NCBI GenBank assembly: GCA_001839685.1
Contig: MLAK01000673.1
Coordinates: 962-64,961 of the forward strand
Direction of reading: 5' to 3'
DNA length: 64,000 bases
Origin: Tritrichomonas foetus
Lineage: Eukaryota; Parabasalia; Tritrichomonadida; Tritrichomonadidae
In this document: one piece after another, positions 11,713 through 21,241 of the stretch
Numbering within the stretch: the first letter of the stretch is position 1
Layout of the letters: every line of letters starts with the position of its first letter
Notes under the pieces: model-generated
The model's input: only the letters and a program-made list of their open reading frames with translations
What the model was told of the DNA's origin: nothing
Databases searched by the model: none
Program-made: the position numbers and the translations under genes

Positions 11713-13881
11713 ATGTGCAAATTGGTAACAATTGACATCATTTATATAGGGTCTTTATATATTTTGAATTCAACAATAGTGATTGAATCTAATCAAGCAA
11801 GGAATGTTGTATCAGGAGATGAAGTATGCAAACAAAAGATATGTAATATTCAGATGCATAATATCAAAATAATTTTATGGAGAAGATATCATCATCTTCC
11901 TTCTGGAATCGAAATATTCATGAATAGTGGAAAATCATATTTAATAAATTTTGATGGATCTGCAAATCGTTGGGCAGTTCTCAAAGTATTAGAAAATTAT
12001 AAAACTAAATATAATTTTATTATTCAGAATAAACCACCAGCAGAATTTATGGTACAAACTAGTAAAACTAAAGAATGGCGTCATGGTGAAATATCGAATT
12101 ATGAATATCTATTTTGGGTAAATATGATAAGTGGTAGATCATTTCATGATATATCTCAGTATCCGATTTTCCCATGGATTTTGAAAGATTATGGAAGTTT
12201 AAGTCTCGATTTAAATGATCCAAACATATATAGAGATTTAACAAAACCTGTTGGTGCTTTAAATGAGTCCCGTCTTGAATCTTTAATTGAAAGAAGGAAT
12301 GAACTTTATGATGGTCCTGATAAATGCTTGTATAGAACACACTATTCAGCTCCATCATTTATTATGTACTACTTGGTCAGAGTTGAACCTTTCACGTCAA
12401 TGCATATTGAATTACAGAAAGGTAGATTTGATAATCCAAATAGACTGTTTAGAAGCATTGAAGATTCCTGGAAAATTGTGAATATTTTTGAGCAAAATGA
12501 TTTTCGTGAACTAATCCCAGAATTTTTTTCTCTCCCTGACTTCCTTATAAATTTTGAGAACTTCGATCTTGGTGTTAGTGCCATTACAGAAGAAAAAATT
12601 AATGATGTTGAGCTTCCAAATTGGGCGTCTAATGCTAATCAGTTTATTTATTTGCACAGGCTTGCTTTAGAGTCTCCATATGTTTCATCAACTATACATG
12701 AATGGATTGATTTAATTTTTGGGTTTAAAACGCGTGGGAGAGCAGCAATTGATGCCCATAATGATTATCATCATTTTACCTACTTTGAATCTATTCGTGA
12801 ACCTGGAGCAGTTGTTCCCGATATTCAGGATTATGCAGTTAATTTTGGTATAACTCCAGAACAAGCTTTTACTGCACCTCACCCACAAAAAATTATCAAT
12901 AAAGCTATCAAATCGTTGGCTTGTTGTTCAATAGAATTCAATAATATTAGAACATTTAATGAATTAGATATGCCCATCAAAATAGAATTTTATGATAATA
13001 CCTTATATTCTTTTCATTTCCCAAATGTTATAAATAGATATAAAATAAATTCTATAACTTCACCATCAAAAAAAGTTGTTTCTGAAGTTAATAGAATTCT
13101 GAAATATCAAAATATTGTTCATGAAATGAAAGCCGAAAAATCAGTAAATTTCATCGAAAAATTGTTTGTACCACTAATTAAAGAAAAGAAAATAGTTTTA
13201 TCAGCACCATGGCTGAGTATGTTTCGTGTAACTGATTTTAAAAATAATGATTTTGATGATTATACTACAGGTACAGCTCAAATATCTGCTCTGGCAGTTG
13301 ATTTGCCACTTGTTATTGTTACTGGCTCAATTGATTCTATTGTGCAAGTATGGGATTCTGTCGATGATATGCATCCACATTATTTACCAGGGCATAATGA
13401 TGCAGTTTTGAATATTAGCGTATCTAAAAATCTCGATCTAATTGTATCAGTTGATTCCAACAAACTTGTTATATTTTCATCATTAAATCAGCTCAGACCT
13501 TTCAAATTATTTACTGTAAATGTTCTCCCAAAAAAAATTTGGATATCAAATCTTGGAATTATTATTTTTATATATGACTCTTTTAATCAAAATAATGCCG
13601 CAATAGAATTATATGATTTATCCGGTAGATTAATCAAGAATTTCCCCTTAAAAGCAAATATTTCAACCTCATGTTTGTGTAAATTTCCTGATTATTCGGA
13701 ATTTTTATTTATCTGTTGTGACAAAAATGCGATGCTATTTCGTATATATGATTTTAAAGTAGTCACAATTAAAAGATTACCTTCAAACTATATCTATTCT
13801 GCTTTCAATCCTGATACTGGTGATATTGTTCTATGTGGAAAAATGATTAATTCAATGATACTATCAATTGTTCCGAGTTAA
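11713..13881 (+). CDS. PH-BEACH-WD40 C-terminal part of the broken BEACH gene
   Basis: The frame is open from 11656; 11713 is the first ATG, but it lies inside the PH-like domain, so this is not a natural gene start. Visible: PH end (IILWRRYHHLPSGIEIFM), BEACH entry (WRHGEISNYEYLFWVNMISG then FHDISQYPIFPWIL), KPVGALNESR, HYSAPSFIMYYLVRVEPF, a PDFLINFENFDLG stretch, LPNWASNANQFIYLHRLALE, and the WIDLIFGFKTRG box. WD-type blades then run to the C-terminus (VTGSIDSIVQVWD, LPGHNDAVLNISVS). The BEACH domain is complete and well conserved, suggesting the lesions upstream are recent, artefactual or bypassed. Either a broken gene or an assembly error is possible. Confidence 0.75.
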   Translation: MCKLVTIDIIYIGSLYILNSTIVIESNQARNVVSGDEVCKQKICNIQMHNIKIILWRRYHHLPSGIEIFMNSGKSYLINFDGSANRWAVLKVLENYKTKYNFIIQNKPPAEFMVQTSKTKEWRHGEISNYEYLFWVNMISGRSFHDISQYPIFPWILKDYGSLSLDLNDPNIYRDLTKPVGALNESRLESLIERRNELYDGPDKCLYRTHYSAPSFIMYYLVRVEPFTSMHIELQKGRFDNPNRLFRSIEDSWKIVNIFEQNDFRELIPEFFSLPDFLINFENFDLGVSAITEEKINDVELPNWASNANQFIYLHRLALESPYVSSTIHEWIDLIFGFKTRGRAAIDAHNDYHHFTYFESIREPGAVVPDIQDYAVNFGITPEQAFTAPHPQKIINKAIKSLACCSIEFNNIRTFNELDMPIKIEFYDNTLYSFHFPNVINRYKINSITSPSKKVVSEVNRILKYQNIVHEMKAEKSVNFIEKLFVPLIKEKKIVLSAPWLSMFRVTDFKNNDFDDYTTGTAQISALAVDLPLVIVTGSIDSIVQVWDSVDDMHPHYLPGHNDAVLNISVSKNLDLIVSVDSNKLVIFSSLNQLRPFKLFTVNVLPKKIWISNLGIIIFIYDSFNQNNAAIELYDLSGRLIKNFPLKANISTSCLCKFPDYSEFLFICCDKNAMLFRIYDFKVVTIKRLPSNYIYSAFNPDTGDIVLCGKMINSMILSIVPS

Positions 13882-13964
13882 AACTTTGAAATAAAATTAT
13901 ATATTTATATATCGATATATCTAGATTTACTTTTGCTATATATATAACATAATACTGAATAAAC

Positions 13965-16742
13965 TTAGGTGCAATCAATTGAGCATGGCTCATGATTCTT
14001 CAAAAGGGCTTGTTCATCCATTCCTAAATAACTTTTCTCATTTTTGCTCTTTGAAAACAAAACGCTGCCTATGATTATAGCAACTAGAGCAACTAATCCA
14101 AATCTTCCTGATACAATAATAAGTGTGGTCATTGTAAAAATTCCTTTGTTGCTTTTTGGTACATAATAAGGAATGGTTAATGTAAGTGCAATTCCATTGA
14201 CAATAAAATTGTGTCGACTATCTTCATTGAAAAGTGATCCATTGATAGATTCAGGACTTTTTTCTGCACCATAAACAGTTATTTTAGTGATAGTAATTTT
14301 TTCATATTGTATATCTTCATCATGAATCGTTGTTGGTTTTTGTGTATTTATTAAGAGTTTGGAATTGGAAAACATAAATGAAGTATTTAATGCATCTCCT
14401 TTTTCATAATCCATTGTTCTCCCATCATCAAGATATAAGTCACCTTGGGCAAACCCAGAAGAGTCTAATGCAATAATGATATGCATTGGCTTAAATAAAG
14501 TATCTATTGTGGTATTTCCTGCTTCTGAAAATGTGGGTATTATTGTGCCAGCCTTAATAAACACTGGAATACTAGTTATGTTTACATTTAATGTGTTATT
14601 TGTAAGTTCTCTTCCAGTTCTAATATCATACCATTTTCCTGGAGGAATATAAATATTTCTTATATTTGCACCAGGTTCTAAAACAGGAGCCACCATGATT
14701 TTTTTGTCAATAATTATTTGATCTTCAATATCATGTGCTTTTTCTTCATCTGGGAATGATAAAAACAATGACTGAATTAGTGGAATCCCTGTTAATGTTG
14801 TTCTTCTCATGGCTGTATACCAAAAAGGTAGGAAACGATATCTTTCTGTAATAGTCTGCTTTATGATACTATAAATTGTATCATTATATAAATATGGCTC
14901 TCTGAATGGTGTGGTACTATCACTATGCTCACGGAAAAATACATAACACCATGCGCCAGTTTGAAACCATCTAACCAGTAATTCTTCATTTTCAGGTTGC
15001 CCCCAACACATATAACCTCCAACATCAGAACCAGTAAATGGCATCCCAGTAAATCCTGATGTGATAATCATTGGAAGTGATTTTTGGAGATGATCAAAAG
15101 ATGCAAAATTATCACCTGACCAATGCCAAGCGTATTTTTGTGATCCAGCAAAGAAAGATCGAGTTAAGATAAATGGACGTAAGTGATCTTCTCCCCTTTT
15201 TATAAGACCTTTTTGAGTTGATGCAGTATGTAAAAGTCCGTATAATGAGTGTATTTCCCTATTTTCATATTTTCTTCCATTTTGATCTGTGTGAAGTAAA
15301 TAACGAGGAAAAGTATTCTCTGGAGATGAAAATACTGATGCTTCATTCATGTCATTCCAATAAAACACGTTTGGGCCAGATATCTGGGCATTATAAGAAT
15401 ACTGTTTTGAATACCACTCAATAGTTTGTGGATTTAGAAAATCTGGCCATGCAGAAATACCTGGCCAACATTCGGCGTTGTATTCTAATTCTTGGTTTGG
15501 TAACTCATTTAATTGAGAGATATTTGGTGGAAGTTGAACATACAATTTTTTATCATGCAATTCATTATATTGTTTCAAATTTGTAAACTTTGGTATATGT
15601 GGATCAGATATCCGCACAATAAATCGATTATGATTTCCAAAATAATTAATCATTTTATTTGGATCAGGAAAAGAAGTTTCATTAAAAACAAATGGAGCGC
15701 GATCTTTTAGATGATCAATGTCTAACCATATTGAATCAAATGGTATTCCAGATTCAGATAAATTACGTTCGACTTCTTCCACCTGCTCTTGAGTTTGATA
15801 GCCCCATTTTGATTGATGATATCCAAGAGCAAATAGTGGTGCAAAACTTGGAAATCCAGTTATCTCATAATAACTCCGATATAGATCATGATAAGGGCCG
15901 GTAAACAATATCATATCAATATAACCTCCTTCACTTAACATTTTTATTTCTCGACTTTTATCTGTGCTATTAATAAATGCCCATGTTTCAGATGGATTAA
16001 TCCAAAATAACGACGATTGATGATATGGTCGATGAGCATAAACCAATGGAATTGATCCATAATTTGGGAATTGATCCATGTTAAACAATCTAATTGGAAC
16101 ATTATCTACTAAATTCATTCCCATTAGCTTTTGAGAAAATCCTGTTAATCTTGTTTGATTAGATGGAAATGATAAATCAATACCAACTGAAGTTGCACCA
16201 TTTGGGAATTGATCATTATAACAGATTGAATCATCATCATCCTCACAATACTGTTCGTTTGGAATTGGTGTTCCTTGTTCGAACGTTAGTTTTTGATTTT
16301 TATTGAACTGAAAAATTAAGATCATATTTTCATATAAAGAAACTTCAAATGGATCACAACTAACATTTATATGAACATTATTTTGTCCATATGCAATAAT
16401 GTTGTTTTCTGTTTGATGAAAAGATAATGGAGAATGTGTTTTGATTTTTTTTCCATCAATCACATGCATATTCTCTGATGTATCATATCGAAAGTTTTGT
16501 CGAATATTTGGTTCAACTCTAATTCTAAATCCTCCTGTTTGTATTTGATATGTGTGAAATACTAGAACATCATTTGTTAAAGTCGAATAGATCTGTGCTT
16601 TTATTTCATTATTTTGCAAAACTATTGATGACTGGTTTAATATCCAATAGTCCGTTTTGTCACAATTTTCTCTACAGTATCTAATTTCATCGCATGTACG
16701 AAAATGTGTGAATAATGAAATGCATGAGAGGAACACCAGCAT
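13965..16742 (-). CDS. GH31 alpha-glucosidase, glucosidase II alpha-like, membrane anchored
   Basis: 925 residues from the first ATG (M-L-V-F-L-S-C...), which starts a signal peptide; upstream codons would need a GTG start. Glycoside hydrolase family 31: nucleophile Asp464 in YWNDMNEASVF and acid/base Asp544 in HWSGDNFASF. RPFILTRSFFAGSQKY and VRWFQTGAWCYVFFREH are closest to the ER enzyme GANAB, as is the N-terminal TCDEIRYCRENC. After the C-terminal beta domain comes a transmembrane helix (FGLVALVAIIIGSVLF) and a short cytosolic tail, SKSKNEKSYLGMDEQALLKN plus nine residues. The tail holds YLGM (YxxPhi) and DEQALL ([DE]xxxL[LI]), both endo-lysosomal sorting signals. Soluble GANAB has no such anchor. 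The enzyme could trim glucose from N-glycans or act as a lysosomal maltase; the tail favours the latter location. Confidence 0.9.
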   Translation of the reverse strand: MLVFLSCISLFTHFRTCDEIRYCRENCDKTDYWILNQSSIVLQNNEIKAQIYSTLTNDVLVFHTYQIQTGGFRIRVEPNIRQNFRYDTSENMHVIDGKKIKTHSPLSFHQTENNIIAYGQNNVHINVSCDPFEVSLYENMILIFQFNKNQKLTFEQGTPIPNEQYCEDDDDSICYNDQFPNGATSVGIDLSFPSNQTRLTGFSQKLMGMNLVDNVPIRLFNMDQFPNYGSIPLVYAHRPYHQSSLFWINPSETWAFINSTDKSREIKMLSEGGYIDMILFTGPYHDLYRSYYEITGFPSFAPLFALGYHQSKWGYQTQEQVEEVERNLSESGIPFDSIWLDIDHLKDRAPFVFNETSFPDPNKMINYFGNHNRFIVRISDPHIPKFTNLKQYNELHDKKLYVQLPPNISQLNELPNQELEYNAECWPGISAWPDFLNPQTIEWYSKQYSYNAQISGPNVFYWNDMNEASVFSSPENTFPRYLLHTDQNGRKYENREIHSLYGLLHTASTQKGLIKRGEDHLRPFILTRSFFAGSQKYAWHWSGDNFASFDHLQKSLPMIITSGFTGMPFTGSDVGGYMCWGQPENEELLVRWFQTGAWCYVFFREHSDSTTPFREPYLYNDTIYSIIKQTITERYRFLPFWYTAMRRTTLTGIPLIQSLFLSFPDEEKAHDIEDQIIIDKKIMVAPVLEPGANIRNIYIPPGKWYDIRTGRELTNNTLNVNITSIPVFIKAGTIIPTFSEAGNTTIDTLFKPMHIIIALDSSGFAQGDLYLDDGRTMDYEKGDALNTSFMFSNSKLLINTQKPTTIHDEDIQYEKITITKITVYGAEKSPESINGSLFNEDSRHNFIVNGIALTLTIPYYVPKSNKGIFTMTTLIIVSGRFGLVALVAIIIGSVLFSKSKNEKSYLGMDEQALLKNHEPCSIDCT

Positions 16743-16749
16743 TATGTGA
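16743..16749 (-). promoter_or_regulatory. initiator-like box TCACATA before the GH31 ATG
   Basis: On the minus strand TCACATA lies directly against the chosen ATG. It fits the trichomonad Inr (TCA+1YWWW, known from T. vaginalis), which sits within about 20 nt of the start codon. It supports the internal ATG as the true start. The motif is short and could occur by chance. Confidence 0.4.
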
Positions 16750-16847
16750 TATATATTCAATTCAAAATTTGAATGAATCAGGCATATTTTTGAATTGTAC
16801 GTCACCTGATAAAAAGATTTGAATATTATTCAATAATTTACATTTTT

Positions 16848-17060
16848 TCACCTCATAAAGCATTTTCCGCATACCACTCTTTCATTTCTATGAAATTCAT
16901 TCCTAATATGAGATTTTTCTTTTATACATAAAGCATCATTGTATAATGTGTCTAGTTCATTTTCATCTTTGATGTTAAAAAGTGGAAATGGAAGAGGTAT
17001 TTTGAGATAAAATTCTAATTTACGAGGTATAAAAGATGAAATTGAATTAGATGCTCTATT
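16848..17060 (-). pseudogene. possible gene relic with protein-like frame but no ATG
   Basis: A 70-codon minus-strand frame, preceded immediately by a stop and lacking ATG, reads like real protein (PRKLEFYLKIPLPFPLFNIK and a C-terminal VVCGKCFMR). Farther upstream on the same strand (to about 17260) short protein-like pieces such as LEQMDHYIDLSMRLKLIF are broken by stops. I do not recognise the family. It may be a relic of a lost gene between the GH31 and DAW1 genes, or chance. An intron was considered, but no trichomonad 3' splice motif was found. Confidence 0.25.
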
Positions 17061-17335
17061 TTATTCATTAATCATCATTGTATTATTTATAAAGCATAAT
17101 TTTATGTTGTTATTTAGGAGTCGTAATCAATGACTATTGAAATGATAAACATTTGATTGGCATTTTCTAGAAGATGAGTTTTAGTCTCATTGATAAATCA
17201 ATATAATGATCCATCTGTTCAAGGCAAAAAAGTAATAGTTACATTTTTTTCGTTTTTGTTTTATTCATTTTTATTTTATGTAAAAAAGCATGAATGTTTA
17301 ATATCGTATATTCAAATCCATCTCAAAGTGCATCT

Positions 17336-18607
17336 CTAACATCGGAAGTCTGTCCTCGACGCTTTCCACTGTATGACTGTGTTATCGTGTGAAGCAGTAA
17401 TGATCCACTCACCCGAATAGTTGAATGCGCAGCTCATGATTTGGTTTGTGTGCCCCTTCAACGTTTCAACGTCAAGTCCAGTACAAACGTCCCATATTCT
17501 GCAGGTTGAATCATCTGATGCGGTCAACATTTTTGTGGATTGTGGAGAAAACATCACACGTGACACTTCGCCAGTATGGCCAACACAAGTAAACATATGT
17601 TCACCATTTTCATCCCAAATTATCGCTGTTGTGTCAGCTGATGATGTACCGATCAATTTTCCATCAGGTGACCAAGCAACGTCCAAAACTGCTGCTTTAT
17701 GACCTTTCATTTCTTTTGTGGTTTGACCGATTCGCAGATCCCACAAGCGCGCTGTTCCATCCATTGATGCAGTTATTGCTCGCTCGCAGAGCCTATCGAA
17801 ATGTGCAACTGAAACTTCAGCTTTATGGCCAGACAATTCACTGATTTCATTTCCACTTCGAATATCCCAGAGCTTTGCAGTTCCATCAAACGATGAGGTT
17901 AAAATGACATCATCATCTTGTGAGAATTCAACATGTGTTACGTCTTTCTTGTGGCCGGTCAAAGCAACATGAAATTGGCCTGTTTCAACGTCATAGATTC
18001 TGGCGGTTGCATCAAGCGACGCTGTAACAATTGTGTGTGACTCATGGTCAAACTGAACAGCAACAACATCCTTCGAATGGCCAGAAAGCTGGTAAAGCTT
18101 ATTTCCAGTGTTGACATCCCATATGATGGCTGTCTTATCAGATGAGCCTGTTGCGACAAGATTTCCGATCGGGTTGTTAAAACGACAGCAGTAGACGGCG
18201 TTTGTATGTCCGCTTAAGCAGTGGAGCTGTTTTCCGGATTCGGTTTCCCATACTCGGCACGTTCGATCGTTTGAAGCTGTGATGAAAAGTTCGCCCATTT
18301 TGTTGAAGGAACAGTCCGTAAGAGGCATCTCGTGAGCCTTATGGATTCTGGAAAGTTCGAAAGTATTATAATCGACGCCTTGCATCTTGATTAACTTTTT
18401 GATAGTGGCAACAAGTTTTGCTCGATGCTTCTCCTGAAGAACAGTCTCGCTTTGCATAATGGTTTCTGCTAGCTCTTCTGGATCTGTATCAATTGTAATT
18501 TGTTGGAGATCGACGATGCTTTCTGTAACTTCGCCGTTTTTTTCGACTTCAAACGTCAACGAAGGTGGGTAGAATTTCATGTGAATTTGCTTTAGTCTTT
18601 CCGCCAT
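17336..18607 (-). CDS. DAW1: dynein assembly factor with WD repeats (DAW1/ODA16/WDR69)
   Basis: 423 residues from the ATG of MAERLKQIHMKFYPPSLTF. The frame is open 27 codons farther up but only to a TTG. The N-terminal KFYPPSL...VEKNG and DLQQITIDTD block matches the DAW1 head domain (human IMLEYEKSGEL), and the remainder forms eight WD40 blades (for example GHTNAVYCCRFNNPIGNLVA, ASNDRTCRVWE and GTSSADTTAIIWD). The length is almost that of human DAW1 (415). In algae and animals this protein is an IFT cargo adaptor that brings outer-arm dynein into cilia. Its presence fits a flagellated cell. The stop is TAG immediately after the final blade, showing that TAG is used as a normal stop here. Confidence 0.87.
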   Translation of the reverse strand: MAERLKQIHMKFYPPSLTFEVEKNGEVTESIVDLQQITIDTDPEELAETIMQSETVLQEKHRAKLVATIKKLIKMQGVDYNTFELSRIHKAHEMPLTDCSFNKMGELFITASNDRTCRVWETESGKQLHCLSGHTNAVYCCRFNNPIGNLVATGSSDKTAIIWDVNTGNKLYQLSGHSKDVVAVQFDHESHTIVTASLDATARIYDVETGQFHVALTGHKKDVTHVEFSQDDDVILTSSFDGTAKLWDIRSGNEISELSGHKAEVSVAHFDRLCERAITASMDGTARLWDLRIGQTTKEMKGHKAAVLDVAWSPDGKLIGTSSADTTAIIWDENGEHMFTCVGHTGEVSRVMFSPQSTKMLTASDDSTCRIWDVCTGLDVETLKGHTNQIMSCAFNYSGEWIITASHDNTVIQWKASRTDFRC

Positions 18608-20098
18608 TTTTATAAATAATTTCCTTGAATCAAGAAGCAAAAACTGATCAAGCAAATAATTCACAGGTTTATTTTCGGTTAAATTCAAAAATTCATTTTA
18701 TAAATCCAAAAAATATATTATTCAAATATTCGAACAAATATACTCTGAAATTGAACAAAAAAATTGTGTGAATATCGATAACTTGATATCTCTGCTTTGC
18801 CACAAAGCTTTTGTGCCGTTTAAAAATATTTTGAATGATTTATCAACATTGAATTTGGAAACTGTGTCACCGCGGTGATGCTCGCTCATAATTTAAAAAA
18901 TAAATGTTTTTGTGGAAAAGATGAAAATTCTCATTGTCTCCATTGAAATTCTTTTTTGTTTTTCCACAACTTGCACATTTAATGACAAATTTGTCAAATT
19001 GTATTGATGTATACTATTGCTTGTATAACGATTCATATAATAGCATCAGAACTGAAAAGGATTTTTCATGATGAAACAAAAAACTCATTTTATTTAATAT
19101 TTTTAATTTTTGTTTTATTTGAAGATAAACGCTTTTATATCATACAGATATTTTAAAATAAGTTTTTAAAAATAAAATATCCAATATCACTTGTATCAAA
19201 ACGAATCAGGTTTCATTCTCTATTTAAGGGTCAAACGAAAAAAAGGGAAACTCTTCAGTAATAACTATCTCTGAGCTTATGAGCTCAATGCAACCACATT
19301 TTTGAAATGTCAAAGTATTTCTGAATCCTCAGCTATTTTCAAGCACTGTGCACTAATCTTCGAAATTATCGAAACCATTTGGCGAAGTCATATTAAAAAT
19401 ACAGTCATTTTGTCCAACAGTAACCGAATTTAAAAGGAGGAGTAAATAGTGATATAATGTGATTTAAAAAATCTTGGGCAAGATTTTCGATACTTTAAAT
19501 TACATAAATTACTTGAAATTGATGTAAAGCGATTCTACTCATCTTGAATTGCATGAGTCTTCTTGTCTGTAATTTTAGTGATTACTTTCCTATCATACTT
19601 TCACGAGTATTCAATAAAGAAATATTGCTAATTCTTTATGAATATCTTTTTGATTTACCATAAAAATAATATTGGAATAACCCATCCACCATTTTTCTTT
19701 TGAAGGAAATGATTTTGATATAGCATTACCATCAATTTGCCTTTTTATATCAGCTATTATTGATTTTTTTTACTATTCATCTATCATTACGAGTGCTGAA
19801 ACAACTCTATGACATATAAATAGCTCGCTTTTCAAGCGAATCCAAATTCTACATCAGAATCAAACATTTCTTTCATTTAGGATTTCAATGTGAAACCAAA
19901 GAAAAACATACAAAAATATCACGGAAAGAAAGACAGACATTATATTTATAGATAACTTACGTATGATATTTAAATAAAGCGTATAAAATAAGTAGAACAA
20001 TAATGTTTATTATTTTATAAAATAATATTTCCCCATTTTTTCATATTTTTTTTCTGTTTTTCTGTTTTTTGAGTATTTTTGTAAAACCATCTAAATCT
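18608..20098. other. 1.5-kb intergenic region
   Basis: AT-rich, no convincing open frame or RNA gene. It holds one notable site, the perfect 12-bp palindrome TCACCGCGGTGA at 18867-18878, about 260 bp upstream of the DAW1 ATG. It is unusual for its GC content. Nothing else was recognised in about 1.2 kb from 18880 to 20060. Confidence 0.45.
18867..18878. repeat. perfect 12-bp palindrome TCACCGCGGTGA
   Basis: Reads identically on both strands and is GC-rich within AT-rich intergenic DNA upstream of DAW1. It has the shape of a dimer-binding DNA site, but no factor is known. Confidence 0.3.
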
Positions 20099-20677
20099 TT
20101 AAAGATTTTCCTCTTTCAAATTGATGCCGTTGAGATCATTTTCCAGTTTGAGCATTCTGCCAATTTTATACATCGTGACTGGAAATCCTTTGCCTTCGCA
20201 AAATATGGCCCACAAAATGCCAATAATCACACCTGGAATGATGCTAATTCCATCATACAGCCAAGTTAGGTAGTTTATGAATGGATGTGCAACAAATGAG
20301 CAAATTGCAGCGATCGCCCATCCGGTAAGAGAAAATCGATCCTTTGGAGCATAGAATAACATGCGAGCAATGTAAAGTGTAACAGAGGCAAATCCCATGG
20401 CCACTAATGTAGATGGTGCATAGCATCCGGAGAAGCAGGAGTCGTCAAGGGGAGGAACGGCGAGAATCGGTTTGAGTATAATTTCGTTCACCCACGCGGT
20501 CAGTGCGAGACATAATAAAAGCGATAAGTAGCTGATTTTTTTGGTATTTAAGAATCGATTTATCTCACAAATGATGCCCATTGGTACAAGTGGAATCATT
20601 AATGAGAAAACTAAGGTCCATGGTTTGTCGTTATTCCAGCAAATTTTCCAGAACCAAAGGAAGGTAATCGTACGCAT
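20099..20677 (-). CDS. multi-pass membrane protein, degenerate PAP2/dolichyl-diphosphatase-like
   Basis: 192 residues, ATG start, with about five hydrophobic helices. The middle segment NEIILKPILAVPPLDD, followed by SGCYAPSTLVAMGFASVTLY, resembles the PAP2 phosphatase core (K...RP, then PSxHS-helix), and WLYDGISIIPGVIIGILWA resembles the third motif (HxxxD-x-x-xG). However, PSGH is replaced by PSTL, so the catalytic His is missing, and the motif-3 Arg/His are not obvious. If it is a PAP2 relative it is probably a pseudoenzyme. Dolichyl-diphosphatase of the ER is the closest shape. The alternative is an unrelated small membrane protein. The C-terminal tail is cytosolic-like and charged. Confidence 0.45.
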   Translation of the reverse strand: MRTITFLWFWKICWNNDKPWTLVFSLMIPLVPMGIICEINRFLNTKKISYLSLLLCLALTAWVNEIILKPILAVPPLDDSCFSGCYAPSTLVAMGFASVTLYIARMLFYAPKDRFSLTGWAIAAICSFVAHPFINYLTWLYDGISIIPGVIIGILWAIFCEGKGFPVTMYKIGRMLKLENDLNGINLKEENL

Positions 20678-21241
20678 TATTTTTTAGATAAATATTTTGA
20701 AATTTTTCTGAATTTTCGAGTATTAATCAAGTTTTGTATAATTTATTGAGTTATCGTCATTTCAAAAAGCTGTTTGTTTTATCGATTTTTTTTTATTAAC
20801 TTTTTATATGGTTAATTAACCAAACAAATTCAATTTTTTCGCAATAGAGACCAGATAAATATTAAAAAAGTTATACAACTGGTTTTTTATCTCAAATTAA
20901 ATGGAGGAAAAAAATACGATTCGTCATCGTGAAATTTGATTTTATTGGTTGAAAGGTATAATTTTCAGATGAAACTTGGAGAGAAAAAAGGTTTCAATTA
21001 TTAAATATTTTTGATTTCCCCTGGGTTTAACAATCACATCAAATATATGTTTATTTTGAATCAAACAAATTTGTCAATTTATTCTTTTGCACAAATCTTC
21101 TAACTTACACGAAATCATCTGTCCTTTACAAAATTAAAAAGAAGAAGAAAAGAAGGAAGAAGAAAAAGAATCCATTAAAGAAGAGTTTTGGCATATTCCG
21201 TTTGTTTGTGTAGTGTTTAGTATTTTTAAAAAATAATTTAA
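20678..21241. other. intergenic, no feature recognised
   Basis: AT-rich with a purine stretch (AAGAAGAAGAAAAGAAGGAA, about 21140-21160) just 3' of the surface-protein gene. No gene-like frame, tRNA or repeat family member was found. Confidence 0.4.

Noticed and set aside
11600..11720. An intron explaining the BEACH frame change
   Set aside because: No trichomonad 5' GTAYGT or 3' ACTAACACACAG splice motif is present, and the conserved protein continues across the site without a gap.
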